A stretch of DNA of 64,000 bases from Streptomyces sp. HB132 (GCF_016909575.1 NZ_JAFBGA010000004.1:186001-250000); one strand, 5' to 3'. Numbered from the stretch's first letter, positions 17,092 through 25,443 are shown. Numbers and translations: made by a program. The notes: a model not told the origin generated them from the sequence alone.

Positions 17092-17719
17092 TGCTGCCAC
17101 CCCGGTCCCGGCGCGCGTTCGACGAAGCGGCCTTACGGGCCCCGGAGGTGGTCTTGCGGGTGGCCGGGGCGGCCTTCTTCCGGGGGCCGCCCGAGGCGCT
17201 GCGGCGGGCTCCGGAGGCGGCGCCGCCCGCGGACTTGGACGCCGATTCGGATGACTTCCTGGCCGGCTTCCTGGCTGCTGCAGTGCGGCGCGGTGCCGGC
17301 TTCTCCTCCGTGTCCTCGCCGTCGGTGTCCTCGCCGTCGGTGTCCTCGTCGTGCGGCGCGTCCCGCGCGTCGAGGGCCTCGTCACCGTCCTCCTCCTCGT
17401 CGTCCCGCGTCTGCGCGGCGGAGGGGTCTTCGAGTTCGAGGGTGCGCTTGCGGAGGGAGTCGGCGAGGCCGGTGGCCCGCTGGGTCAGGGCCTTGGTGGC
17501 AGCCGTCTTCGTGGCGCCGACCAGCTCGTTGCGGACCTGGTCGTTGACGGTGCCGAGGAGCGGCGAGTCGGCCAGCATCCTGCCGAGCTGCTTCGGGTCC
17601 AGGTTCAGCTTCTTGCCCGCCAGGAACATCCCGAAGCCGATCGCCAGTTTGGCCTTCTTCGTGCGTCCCAGCAGGTAGCCGCCCACGAGGGCCGCACCTA
17701 TCTTGGCGTTGCCGGTCAT
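17084..17719 (-). CDS. gvpY: Gas vesicle-associated protein GvpY
   Basis: The 211-residue protein begins with a glycine-rich hydrophobic segment (AKIGAALVGGYLLGRTKKAK, then LAIGFGMFLAGKK) typical of GvpY. A helical region follows (LADSPLLGTVNDQVRNELVG ... ALTQRATGLADSLRKRTLEL). The rest is low complexity: an acidic block (about 105-140, with a repeated DGEDT unit) and then a basic Lys/Arg/Ser/Ala block to the end, giving a charge-polarised tail. It sits between gvpG and gvpZ, as in other Streptomyces clusters. Its role is unknown; it is probably a vesicle or membrane surface factor. Confidence 0.85.
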   Translation of the reverse strand: MTGNAKIGAALVGGYLLGRTKKAKLAIGFGMFLAGKKLNLDPKQLGRMLADSPLLGTVNDQVRNELVGATKTAATKALTQRATGLADSLRKRTLELEDPSAAQTRDDEEEDGDEALDARDAPHDEDTDGEDTDGEDTEEKPAPRRTAAARKPARKSSESASKSAGGAASGARRSASGGPRKKAAPATRKTTSGARKAASSNARRDRGGSNG

Positions 17720-17745
17720 CTGTTGAACACCTCAATCTCCAAGGA

Positions 17746-18003
17746 TCAAGAATTTTCGTTCAGACGTCGCTGGTAGGTCTCGCATTCGGTGAGCCAGTCC
17801 AGCAATTCGTCCTCACGACGGTCGAATTCTTCTTCGTCGATGTCGCCGCTGAGCAGTTCACGTTCCAGATCGGCCAGTCGGGTGCGTACGGGGCCGGGGT
17901 CGTAGTGCTCGCGTTCGGCGGCAAGAACCACCTGGTCGAGAACCCACGCGGTACCGCGCACCGGGGCCAGCGGAAATGTGAGCAGTTGCGAAATGAGGCC
18001 CAT
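17746..18003 (-). CDS. gvpG: Gas vesicle protein GvpG
   Basis: The 85-residue protein begins MGLISQLLTFPLAPVRGTAW and continues VLDQVVLAAEREHYDP, then a helical stretch with LADLERELLSGDIDEEEFD and REDELLDWL. This is the standard GvpG pattern and length. It is a small accessory protein that acts with GvpF/L in early assembly. It is spaced 32 bases after gvpF and 26 before gvpY. Confidence 0.93.
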   Translation of the reverse strand: MGLISQLLTFPLAPVRGTAWVLDQVVLAAEREHYDPGPVRTRLADLERELLSGDIDEEEFDRREDELLDWLTECETYQRRLNENS

Positions 18004-18035
18004 GAAAGGTGCCTCCCCTCTGCGAGGGACGTGTG

Positions 18036-18749
18036 TCAGACGAAGCTGTAGGGCGGAAGGGGGCCGTTGAGGGCGAACGTGTAGTCGTCGCCCCGGCGCT
18101 CGGCCTCTTCGTGGACCGCCTGCGAGAAGGTGGACGCCTCGTCGCGCCGCACGAGATAGGACACGTTCAGGAAGTGGGTCTTCGTGGGTTCTCCTTCGGA
18201 GACCCGCTCGGCGGCTGCCGCCAGCGTGGTCGCCACTTCCCTTGCCAGCCCTTGCTGCCTGGACTGGATCTCGTGCGAGACGAGTTCACCGAGGGCCATC
18301 TTCTGGTCCTGCGCCGCCGGATTCTGCCGGGTGTACTCGCTGAGTCGCCGGGCCTCCGGTGATTCCGTGAGAATCTCCCGGAGCAGGCTCTCCTCGTCGC
18401 GCGAGACCTTCACGTTGAACTCGAGTCGGCCGTCGAGTTCGGAAAGGCGGGCCGTGTAGCTGTCCTTTCCCTGTTCGAGCGCGGCGCGGACCTGTTCGTC
18501 GTCCGGCCCCACCAGACCGAATCGCATCGGCAGTGCGGCACCGTCGGCCATCAGCCGTTCCAGCACGCTCTGGTGGGCGACGAGATCACGTCGCTTCGCC
18601 CGCAGTTCGGCCGGCGTGTCACTGACGACCGCGCCGAGCGCCCCGGTCTTGACCGTGCGCAGGTCGGAAGCCGGTTCCCCGACACCGGACAGACCGTCCA
18701 GCCTGAGTGGGTGGTCAGCCGCGGTGATGGCGTAGATGTAGGTCGGCAT
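18036..18749 (-). CDS. gvpF: Gas vesicle protein GvpF (GvpF/L family)
   Basis: The 237-residue GvpF/L-family protein begins MPTYIYAITAADHPLRL. It has the ADGAALPMRFGLVGPDDE motif, VKVSRDEESLLREIL, and the C-terminal THFLNVSYLVRRDEASTF then LNGPLPPYSFV. GGAGGAG precedes its ATG and lies within the end of gvpA, whose stop is only three bases away. GvpF binds GvpA before shell assembly; the position directly after gvpA fits this. Confidence 0.93.
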   Translation of the reverse strand: MPTYIYAITAADHPLRLDGLSGVGEPASDLRTVKTGALGAVVSDTPAELRAKRRDLVAHQSVLERLMADGAALPMRFGLVGPDDEQVRAALEQGKDSYTARLSELDGRLEFNVKVSRDEESLLREILTESPEARRLSEYTRQNPAAQDQKMALGELVSHEIQSRQQGLAREVATTLAAAAERVSEGEPTKTHFLNVSYLVRRDEASTFSQAVHEEAERRGDDYTFALNGPLPPYSFV

Positions 18750-18752
18750 GGG

Positions 18753-19202
18753 CTACTCCTCCCGCCGCTGAGTGGTACGGCGGCTGCTGCTCGAAGCGGT
18801 GGACTTGCGTGCCGGCCGCTTCTCCTTCTCCTTGTCGTCGGAGTCGTCACGGCCACCCTGGATGGAGTCCGTGAAGGCTTCGACCGCGCCGGTCAGCGCC
18901 CCTTTCGACTTGCCCTTGGCACCGCTCTCCATCGTGTCCCCGACTATGTCGGTGAGCTGGGCCGGAGCCTTGCGGCCCGACTCCAGGTCCAGCCGGTTGC
19001 ACGCCTCGGCGAAGCGCAGATACGTATCCACACTGGCTACGACGACACGTACGTCGATCTTGAGGATTTCGATTCCGACGAGCGAGACACGAACGAAGGC
19101 ATCGATGACGAGCCCCCTGTCGAGAATGAGCTCGAGGACGTCGTAGAGATTTCCGGAGCCGCCCCCACTGCTGGAGGCGTTGCTCTGCTGTACGAGACTC
19201 AT
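18753..19202 (-). CDS. gvpA: Gas vesicle shell protein GvpA with long C-terminal extension
   Basis: The 149-residue protein has the shell-protein core at about 20-75: [20 protein letters not shown], then [20 protein letters not shown] and [15 protein letters not shown]. This matches the GvpA amphipathic helix-strand-strand-helix pattern. Cyanobacterial GvpA ends soon after; here about 70 further residues are hydrophilic, Lys/Glu/Ser-rich and probably disordered, as in other Streptomyces GvpA. The ATG at 19202 has GGAAGGAAG seven bases before it; an upstream start at 19220 lacks this. It would be the main shell component if vesicles are made. Confidence 0.92.
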   Translation of the reverse strand: MSLVQQSNASSSGGGSGNLYDVLELILDRGLVIDAFVRVSLVGIEILKIDVRVVVASVDTYLRFAEACNRLDLESGRKAPAQLTDIVGDTMESGAKGKSKGALTGAVEAFTDSIQGGRDDSDDKEKEKRPARKSTASSSSRRTTQRREE

Positions 19203-19260
19203 GGTCGGTCTTCCTTCCAATGAGTTGTTTCAGATGGGTAGGGCTGCTCGGGGGACCGGA

Positions 19261-19569
19261 TCAGCGGTCTACCTGTCCCCGTGAGTACCGTCGAATTCGT
19301 TCGTAACCCACGAGTTGGCCCTGGCCGTCGAGGCTCACGCGATAGGAGGCCATCACACTCATGGTGTCGGGGATCTTCTCGATCTCGACGACTTCCACAT
19401 GCACCGTCCAGCCGTCGTCCGTCGCATTCAGCGATGACACCGAATCCGGTGCGCGCTGGAGGAGTTGGGCAAGCTGTTCGGATGCGTTCCGCATCGCTGT
19501 GGAGACATTGACCCGGCCGTCACTTTCACTTCCGCCGGAATCACTCTTGGTGTTTTCGCTCGTCGCCAT
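19261..19569 (-). CDS. gvpO: Gas vesicle protein GvpO
   Basis: The 102-residue protein is first in the operon. The GvpO core is at about 28-98: AMRNASEQLAQLLQRAPDSV, then DGWTVHVEVVEIEKIPDTMS and VMASYRVSLDGQGQLVGYER. The N-terminus is polar and Ser-rich. The ATG at 19569 has AGGTGA five bases upstream; a GTG at 19578 sits inside that site and is less likely. The gene is 58 bases from gvpA. GvpO is required for vesicle formation in haloarchaea and is constant in actinobacterial clusters. Confidence 0.92.
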   Translation of the reverse strand: MATSENTKSDSGGSESDGRVNVSTAMRNASEQLAQLLQRAPDSVSSLNATDDGWTVHVEVVEIEKIPDTMSVMASYRVSLDGQGQLVGYERIRRYSRGQVDR

Positions 19570-19655
19570 GTGTTTCACCTGCCGCGCGTCATGGTGGCTT
19601 CCTGTCGGCTCGTTCGCTCAGCCATTCGTTCGGGGCTTCACTGCGCGTGCCCATG

Positions 19656-19680
19656 AGACCCGAACGTATGCATGAACCTT
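19656..19680 (-). promoter_or_regulatory. Weak candidate stress-sigma promoter for the gvp operon
   Basis: Read on the minus strand, GGTT and then GGGTCT 13 bases later resemble the SigB-type pattern GNNTN(14-16)GGGTAY, with spacing one base short and one -10 mismatch. It lies about 90 bases upstream of gvpO. This is suggestive only. Confidence 0.25.
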
Positions 19681-19983
19681 CATCACGCCGTCCACACAGC
19701 TGCGGATCTTCGGTTACACAACCGCCCCGAGCGCGCGCTCAGTGCTTTCCTCGGTGATCGTCGAGCGGGCACGAGAACGGCCCCGCGGCCGGGCCCGTCG
19801 GACCGGATGCCGGGATGCGGCCGCTCAGGCCGCGCGGAACCTCGTGTGGTGGGCGTCACCGAACCCGAGGCCGGCCCCGGTCCGGTCGGAGCGTGGCCCG
19901 CTCGCCTGCCCGTCCCGCCCCATACGGAGGGGTGTCCGGTGCCACGGGGATGACGGGTGGTACCCGCGCCGAACGCAAAAGAC

Positions 19984-20019
19984 TCAGCCCCTGACCTGTT
20001 GTCCCAGGTCAGGGGCTGA
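19984..20019 (-). terminator. Terminator downstream of tRNA-His
   Basis: A perfect 15-base stem (19984-19998 with 20005-20019) has a 6-base loop. On the minus strand it is followed by GAGTCTTTTG, a short T-run. It lies eight bases past the tRNA 3' end. Confidence 0.85.
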
Positions 20020-20027
20020 TCATTCAG

Positions 20028-20101
20028 GGTGAGTAACGGGACTTGAACCCGCGACATCCTGGACCACAACCAGGTGCTCTGCCAGCTGAGCTATACCCAC
20101 C
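20028..20101 (-). tRNA. tRNA-His (anticodon GTG)
   Basis: Read on the minus strand, a full cloverleaf is visible. The acceptor stem GTGGGTA pairs with TACTCAC with one G-T wobble, and an extra 5' G (the histidine-specific G-1) lies opposite C73. The D arm is AGCTC...GAGC. The anticodon stem CCTGG/CCAGG encloses loop TTGTGGT with anticodon GTG. The T arm has TTCAAGT in the loop. The 3' CCA is not encoded. A hairpin terminator follows. Confidence 0.95.
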
Positions 20102-20224
20102 ATGTCGTCCGGTCTTTTTCCGACCGGCCGAGAAAAAGTGTACAGGGTCCGAGCGGGTGCTCGCGCCCGAGTTCCTCGGGGCGGGTGCACGGGCCCCGGA
20201 GGGCCCGTGACCAGGGGCGTACGC

Positions 20225-20830
20225 CTACTGTCCGGGGGCCGGCGTGTGCCGTGCCGCGATCTCCTTGGCGCGGGCCGAGTCCGGGCCGGGCTGCGGCACG
20301 AAGACCGCGTCCCGGTAGTAGCGCAGCTCGGTGATGGAGTCGCGGATGTCGGCCAGTGCCCGGTGGTTGCCGTTCTTCTCCGGACTGTTGAAGTACGCCC
20401 TCGGGTACCAGCGGCGCGCCAGCTCCTTGACCGAGGACACATCGACGATCCGGTAGTGGAGGTAGCCCTCCAGCGACTGCATGTCCCGAGCGAGGAAGCC
20501 GCGGTCGGTGCCGACCGTGTTCCCGCACAGCGGGGCCTTCCCCGGCTCCTTCACGTGCTCGCGGACGTACGCCAGGACGCGCTCCTCGGCGTCGGCCAGG
20601 GTCGTGCCCCCGGCCAGCTCGTCGAGGAGGCCCGAGGCGGTGTGCATCTGCCGCACCACCTCGGGCATGGTCTCCAGGGCCGCGTCCGGCGGGCGGATCA
20701 CGATGTCCACCCCTTCGCCGAGCACGTTCAGTTCCGAGTCGGTGACCAGCGCGGCCACCTCGATGAGTGCGTCGTCCGTCAGCGAGAGCCCGGTCATCTC
20801 GCAGTCGATCCACACCATACGGTCGTTCAT
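20225..20830 (-). CDS. ornA: Oligoribonuclease OrnA
   Basis: The 201-residue DEDDh-family 3'-5' exonuclease removes 2-5 nucleotide RNA ends and linear dinucleotides (pGpG). Exo I is VWIDCEMTGL (Asp9, Glu11). The middle acidic residue is in GNTVGTDRGFLARDM. Exo III is NHRALADIRDSI (His and Asp). The ATG at 20830 gives a length close to the 200-residue S. coelicolor protein; a GTG at 20839 lacks a ribosome site. It starts 10 bases after adpA, the conserved adpA-ornA arrangement in Streptomyces, where loss of ornA slows growth and blocks aerial development. Confidence 0.95.
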   Translation of the reverse strand: MNDRMVWIDCEMTGLSLTDDALIEVAALVTDSELNVLGEGVDIVIRPPDAALETMPEVVRQMHTASGLLDELAGGTTLADAEERVLAYVREHVKEPGKAPLCGNTVGTDRGFLARDMQSLEGYLHYRIVDVSSVKELARRWYPRAYFNSPEKNGNHRALADIRDSITELRYYRDAVFVPQPGPDSARAKEIAARHTPAPGQ

Positions 20831-20840
20831 GGAACCCACC

Positions 20841-22070
20841 CTACGGGGCGCTGCGCTGCCCCGGCAGGGTCGGGCGTCCAGGAACGTACACCTCGGGAAC
20901 CGGTCCGAAGCGCTCCGCGGGGCCGCCGGGGGCGGCCGTCGCGGTGACCGGGGACGGGCCGGCCGAGGCCGCCGCCGCGGCCCGCCGGCTCGACGCCGTG
21001 CCCTGGAGGGGTACGGACGCCTCCAGCGCCGTGGCGACCTCCAGCGCCCCGCCCTGCGGACGGCGGGCCCGGTAGGCGGCCCTGTACGCGGCGGGGGAGG
21101 AGCCCAGCTGGCGGCGGAAGTGCCCGCGCAGCGCGACCGGCGAACGGAAGCCGCAGCGGCCCGCGACCTCGTCCACCGAGTAGTCGGAGGTCTCCAGCAG
21201 GCGCTGCGCCTGCAGTACGCGCTGGGTGATGAGCCACTGGAGCGGTGCGCTGCCCGTGAGCGAACGGAACCTGCGGTCGAAGGTCCGTCGGCTCATGTAG
21301 GCGCGCGCGGCCAGCGTCTCCACGTCGAACTGCTCGTGGAGGTGCTCCAGGGCCCAGGCCACGACCTCGGCGAGCGGGTCGCTGCCGATCTCTTCCGGTA
21401 AAGACCTGTCGAGGTAGCGCTCCTGACCGCCACTGCGCCGCGGCGGTACGACGAGCCGGCGAGCCAGCGCCCCGGCCGCCTCGGTGCCGTGGTCGGTACG
21501 GACTATGTGGAGGCACAGATCGATTCCGGCCGCCGTCCCGGCCGAGGTGAGCACGTCGCCGTCGTCGACGAAGAGCTCACGCGGATCGACGTGCACCGAC
21601 GGATAGCGCTTGGCAAGCGTCGGTGCGTACATCCAGTGCGTGGTGGCCGGGCGGCCGTCCAGCAGGCCGGCCGCCGCGAGGACGAAGGCCCCCGTGCAGA
21701 GTCCGACGATGCGGGCACCCTCCTCATGGGCGCGGCGCAGCGCGTCCAAGGCCTCTGCGGGCGGCGGGGAGGTGATGGACCGCCAGGCGGGCACCACGAC
21801 GGTGCCGGCCCTGCTGATCGCCTCCAGGCCGTACGGCGCGCTGAGTTCGAGCCCGCCGGTGGTGCGCAGCGGTCCTTCCTCGCCCCCGCAGACCAGCAGG
21901 CGGTAACGCGGAACGCCCGCGTCCTGCCGGTCGATTCCGAAAACTGAGAGCGGAATGGAGCTCTCGAAGATAGGGCCGCCGCTGAACAGCAGTACGGCTA
22001 CGACTTCCCGGCGCCGCCGTCCGGTCAGTTTCCGTGCGGCCTCCGTTGCGGTGGCGGAGTCCTGGCTCAT
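20841..22070 (-). CDS. adpA: Pleiotropic developmental regulator AdpA (AraC family, TTA codon)
   Basis: The 409-residue protein has an N-terminal DJ-1/PfpI-like dimerisation domain (about 20-200: VAVLLFSGGPIFESSIPLSV ... VGLCTGAFVLAAAGLLDGRP) and a C-terminal AraC helix-turn-helix pair (about 235-330: VETLAARAYMSRRTFDRRF, then YSVDEVAGRCGFRSPVALRG). The tail is Ala/Pro-rich. The leucine in DRSLPEE is a TTA codon at 21399-21401, the well-known point of BldA tRNA control, located between the two domains. AdpA regulates hundreds of genes for morphological development and antibiotic production. Co-transcription with ornA is likely. Confidence 0.96.
   Translation of the reverse strand: MSQDSATATEAARKLTGRRRREVVAVLLFSGGPIFESSIPLSVFGIDRQDAGVPRYRLLVCGGEEGPLRTTGGLELSAPYGLEAISRAGTVVVPAWRSITSPPPAEALDALRRAHEEGARIVGLCTGAFVLAAAGLLDGRPATTHWMYAPTLAKRYPSVHVDPRELFVDDGDVLTSAGTAAGIDLCLHIVRTDHGTEAAGALARRLVVPPRRSGGQERYLDRSLPEEIGSDPLAEVVAWALEHLHEQFDVETLAARAYMSRRTFDRRFRSLTGSAPLQWLITQRVLQAQRLLETSDYSVDEVAGRCGFRSPVALRGHFRRQLGSSPAAYRAAYRARRPQGGALEVATALEASVPLQGTASSRRAAAAASAGPSPVTATAAPGGPAERFGPVPEVYVPGRPTLPGQRSAP
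21399..21401 (-). promoter_or_regulatory. TTA leucine codon in adpA (BldA-dependent)
   Basis: In frame on the minus strand, TCT TTA CCG encodes S-L-P between the two AdpA domains. TTA codons are very rare in Streptomyces, and their translation waits on the bldA tRNA. Confidence 0.93.
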
Positions 22071-22895
22071 GACGCTAAGCCCCCCTCGGTGTTCGCGTCT
22101 TCCTGGTCCCTACGGGCCTGTCGCACCTGCACGTTTCCCCTCGGTCTCGCACGCGTCCCCAGTCCTCGACACTCATGATCGAATCTACTGCGTCCCGTGG
22201 TGCCGACGTGACACGTTCCCCCACCGGCACTATGTCGACAAGGCAACTTGGCGCGAAGCGTTCGATCACGAAGCGTTCCACTCGTAGGCCCCACAGGGAA
22301 GTGCGCATCGCGATCATGGCGCGTCCCCATAGGTTCAAAGCGTACCGCGCGGTCTATTCCTGCCTGGTGGCACGTGGGTTGGGCGGCTGTGCGACCAATG
22401 AAATCGGGTGGAGGCGAAGTTGGCTGAAAACCGATGGTTGTGCGTACGTAATCCAGTCATGCGACCGGCGTACGCCCCCTGGCCTCATGCGTCGTCACCC
22501 GCCCCGACGGCCCCTCGGGGCGGTCGGCGCACCGGATGTCGACGATGCGCAGTCGCGCGATGGCGGGGTGTGACGGTCCGGCCCGGAGGGCCGGGCGACG
22601 CATTCGGCCGTCCTGGCCGGGTCGCCGCGAGGGCCGGCCGGAGGCTCCGGGAGGAACCCGTCAGAGCCTCCACGAGCTGGATGTACGACGCAACCGGCAT
22701 TGCCATACAGGGGCAGTGTCCGGCATGCTCCCTCCAGCCCCGCCTGCGCCGTGCGAGGGCTGGGCAGTGGAGGAGTGGCGCCGTACCCTTGGGGGTAGGG
22801 GGTTGGGAAGATGTTTCCCGGACACCGCTTCATCGCTCGCAGACACACCTCCAAACCGCTCCCTCCTCACGAGGACTCTCTTCGCCGAGACACCG
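22071..22895. other. Long divergent control region of adpA and the stress-protein gene
   Basis: About 825 bases have no convincing gene; open frames are short or composition-driven. adpA promoters in other species lie in similarly long upstream regions with binding sites for AdpA itself and other regulators. Near 22786-22801 the symmetric TACCCTTGGGGGTA stands out. No site was assigned with confidence. Confidence 0.5.
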
Positions 22896-23417
22896 ATGGC
22901 CGGTCACGAAATCCCTGAACCCGCAGACCGCAAGCAGGTAGCCGACCCCGGGTCGGAACCTCTGACGGTCGAAGAGTCGCGCCCTTCCTGCGATCCCGCC
23001 TTCCGTCATGGCGTCGTGGTCGGCTTCGACGGCTCCATGTCCAGCGAGCGGGCCCTCGCGTACGCCATCGGCATGGCACACCGGCACAGCTCGGGGCTGA
23101 TCATCGTCCACGTGGCCAACCGGCTTCCGACCACGGTGTGGGCGGGCTGTGAGCCGCCCGTCTTCGTCGATGTGCCCGATCACCGCACCGAGGTCCTCGG
23201 TCTGGAGCTGGCGTGCGCCGACTATCTCGCCGAGGTCCCCTGGGTGCTCGTGGAGCGCGGCGGGGACATCTGCCACGAGCTGGAGGAGGTCGGCCGGGAG
23301 TATTCGGCCGACGCCATCGTGGTCGGTTCGACCCACGGCATCGTGGGCCGGATCTTCGGATCCGTGGCCGGCCGCCTCGCGCGCCGCGCCCAGCGCCCGG
23401 TCATCGTCATCCCCTGA
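22896..23417 (+). CDS. Universal stress protein (UspA family)
   Basis: The 173-residue protein has a 35-residue polar leader and a single Usp domain. It opens VVVGFDGSMSSERALAYAIG (strand 1 and the Asp of the ATP-binding type) and closes ADAIVVGSTHGIVGRIFGS then LARRAQRPVIVIP. The glycine loop (GSTHGIVGRIFGS) differs in spacing from the classic G2xG9xG(S/T) pattern, so nucleotide binding is probable but not certain. The ATG at 22896 has only a weak upstream site. It is convergent with glmS. Streptomyces carries many such proteins; the specific role is unknown. Confidence 0.85.
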   Translation: MAGHEIPEPADRKQVADPGSEPLTVEESRPSCDPAFRHGVVVGFDGSMSSERALAYAIGMAHRHSSGLIIVHVANRLPTTVWAGCEPPVFVDVPDHRTEVLGLELACADYLAEVPWVLVERGGDICHELEEVGREYSADAIVVGSTHGIVGRIFGSVAGRLARRAQRPVIVIP

Positions 23418-23491
23418 CACGCACCCTGACACGCGCGCGCCGCCCCGGACGCACGTCGGCGGCCCTCCGGCGGGACCGCCGACCCCGCTCG

Positions 23492-23530
23492 CACCAAGGG
23501 CCCCTGACGTCACGTCAGGGGCCCTTGGTG
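23492..23530. terminator. Bidirectional terminator between the stress protein and glmS
   Basis: Near-perfect 19-base arms (23492-23510 with 23512-23530) are centred on one base, including CACCAAGGGCCCCTGA. Genes on both sides converge on it. Confidence 0.85.
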
Positions 23531-23558
23531 TGCCTCGGGTGAGCCCCGGGGGCAGCCG

Positions 23559-25388
23559 CTACTCGACGGTGACCGACTTCGCCAGGTTGCGCGGCTTGTC
23601 GATGTCACGGCCCATGGCCAGAGCGGTGTGGTAGGCCAGCAGCTGCAACGGGATGCCCATCAGGATCGGGTCCAGCTCGTTCTCGTTCTTCGGGACGACG
23701 ATCGTGTGGTCGGCCTTCTCCTGCTCGCGGTGGGCGACGGCGAGGATGCGTCCGCTGCGGGCCTTGATCTCCTCCAGTGCGGCGCGGTTCTTGTCCAGCA
23801 GGTCGTCGTCCGGGACGATCGCGACCGTGGGGAGCGCCGGCTCGATGAGCGCGAGAGGGCCGTGCTTGAGCTCGGAGGCCGGGTAGGCCTCCGCGTGGAT
23901 GTAGGAGATCTCCTTGAGCTTCAGGGAGGCCTCCAGTGCGACGGGGTAGCCCCGGACGCGGCCGATGAACATCATCGACTGCGCGCCCGCGTACTCCTCG
24001 GCCAGCTTCTTGATCTCGTCCTCGGACTCGAGGATCCGGCCGATCTGCTCGGGCAGCTTCCGCAGGCCCTCGATGATCCGCTTGCCGTCGGAGACCGACA
24101 GGTCGCGGATGCGTCCCAGGTGCAGGGCGAGCAGCGCGAAGGCGACGACGGTGTTGGTGAAGCACTTCGTGGAGACGACGCAGACCTCGGGGCCCGCGTG
24201 GACGTACATGCCGCCGTCCGCCTCGCGGGCGATCGCCGAGCCGACGACGTTGACGACGCCCAGGACGCGTGCGCCCTTGCGCTTGAGCTCCTGCACCGCG
24301 GCCAGCACGTCGTAGGTCTCGCCGGACTGCGAGACGGCGACGTACAGGGTGTCGGGGTCCACGACGGGGTTGCGGTAGCGGAACTCGGACGCGGGCTCCG
24401 CGTCCGCGGGGATGCGGGCCAGCTCCTCGATGAGCCCGGCGCCGATCATGCCCGCGTGGTAGGACGTGCCGCAGCCGAGGATCTTGATCCGGCGGACCCC
24501 GCGGGCCTCGCGGGCGTCCAGGTTCAGGCCGCCCAGGTGCACGGTGGAGAAGCGGTCGTCGATGCGGCCGCGCAGCACACGGTCCACGGCGTCGGCCTGC
24601 TCGGAGATCTCCTTGTGCATGTACGTGTCGTGGCCGCCCATGTCGTACGACTCGGCCTCCCACTCCACGGTGGTCGGCGTGGCCGTCGTGCTCGAGCCCT
24701 CGGTGGTGTACGTACGGAAGTCGTCGGCCTTGAGGGTGGCCATCTCGCCGTCGTCCAGGGTGACGATCTGGCGGGTGTGCGCGACCAGGGCGGCCACGTC
24801 GGAGGCGACGAACATCTCCTTCTCGCCGATGCCGAGCACGACCGGGGAGCCGTTGCGCGCGACGACGATGCGGTCGTTGAAGTCGGCGTGCAGGACGGCG
24901 ATGCCGTACGTGCCCTCGACGGACTTCAGCGCCTCGCGGACCTTCTCCTCCAGGGTGGAGGCCTGGGCCCGGGCGATCAGGTGGACCAGCACCTCGGTGT
25001 CGGTCTCCGAGAGGAACACGGTCCCGTCGGCGACGAGCTTCGCGCGGAGCTCGGAGGCGTTGTCGATGATTCCGTTGTGGACGACGGCGACCTTGTTCTC
25101 CGCGTCCAGGTGCGGGTGCGCGTTCTCGTCGCTCGGGGCGCCGTGGGTGGCCCAGCGGGTGTGGGCGATGCCGGTGGTGCCGGCGAACCGCTTGGGCACG
25201 CGGGCCTCCAGCTCGCGGACCCGGCCCTTGGCCTTGACCGTCTTCAGCACGCCCGGCCTGCCCGCCGCGGCCTTGCCGGTGATGACGATGCCAGCGGAGT
25301 CGTAGCCCCGGTACTCAAGCCGCTGCAGGCCCTCGAGCAGCAGCGGAGCCACGTCACGCTTCCCGATGTAACCGACGATTCCGCACAT
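23559..25388 (-). CDS. glmS: Glutamine-fructose-6-phosphate aminotransferase GlmS
   Basis: The 609-residue enzyme makes glucosamine-6-phosphate from fructose-6-phosphate and glutamine, the first step to UDP-GlcNAc and cell wall. The N-terminal glutaminase begins MCGIVGYIG, so Cys2 becomes the nucleophile after Met removal, with HTRWATHG and NGIIDN motifs (about 1-240). Two SIS domains follow: GCGTSYHAGMIG and SQSGETYDVLAAVQ (about 290-430), then IGRVRGYPVALEASLKLKE (about 460-600). The C-terminus ends DKPRNLAKSVTVE as usual. It is 55 bases downstream of a small gene on the same strand and probably shares its promoter. Confidence 0.96.
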   Translation of the reverse strand: MCGIVGYIGKRDVAPLLLEGLQRLEYRGYDSAGIVITGKAAAGRPGVLKTVKAKGRVRELEARVPKRFAGTTGIAHTRWATHGAPSDENAHPHLDAENKVAVVHNGIIDNASELRAKLVADGTVFLSETDTEVLVHLIARAQASTLEEKVREALKSVEGTYGIAVLHADFNDRIVVARNGSPVVLGIGEKEMFVASDVAALVAHTRQIVTLDDGEMATLKADDFRTYTTEGSSTTATPTTVEWEAESYDMGGHDTYMHKEISEQADAVDRVLRGRIDDRFSTVHLGGLNLDAREARGVRRIKILGCGTSYHAGMIGAGLIEELARIPADAEPASEFRYRNPVVDPDTLYVAVSQSGETYDVLAAVQELKRKGARVLGVVNVVGSAIAREADGGMYVHAGPEVCVVSTKCFTNTVVAFALLALHLGRIRDLSVSDGKRIIEGLRKLPEQIGRILESEDEIKKLAEEYAGAQSMMFIGRVRGYPVALEASLKLKEISYIHAEAYPASELKHGPLALIEPALPTVAIVPDDDLLDKNRAALEEIKARSGRILAVAHREQEKADHTIVVPKNENELDPILMGIPLQLLAYHTALAMGRDIDKPRNLAKSVTVE

Positions 25389-25443
25389 GGGTTTCTGCCC
25401 CTCGATCGACGTACAGTTCCGTGCCCGACCCGCGTGTCCCGCT

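Larger units (their letters stand above)
19570..20027. other. Non-coding region between gvpO and tRNA-His
   Basis: About 460 bases hold the presumed gvp promoter on the minus strand and the tRNA terminator at the right end. No frame here has protein character. No second copy of the tRNA 3' end was noticed, so no attachment-site duplication is claimed. Confidence 0.5.

Noticed and set aside
17092..17385. N-terminal extension of GvpZ
   Set aside because: It is an out-of-frame copy of the gvpY coding region with Pro/Arg-rich composition.
19984..20101. Integration site at tRNA-His
   Set aside because: A duplicated tRNA end and an integrase gene were looked for by eye and not seen; only adjacency remains.
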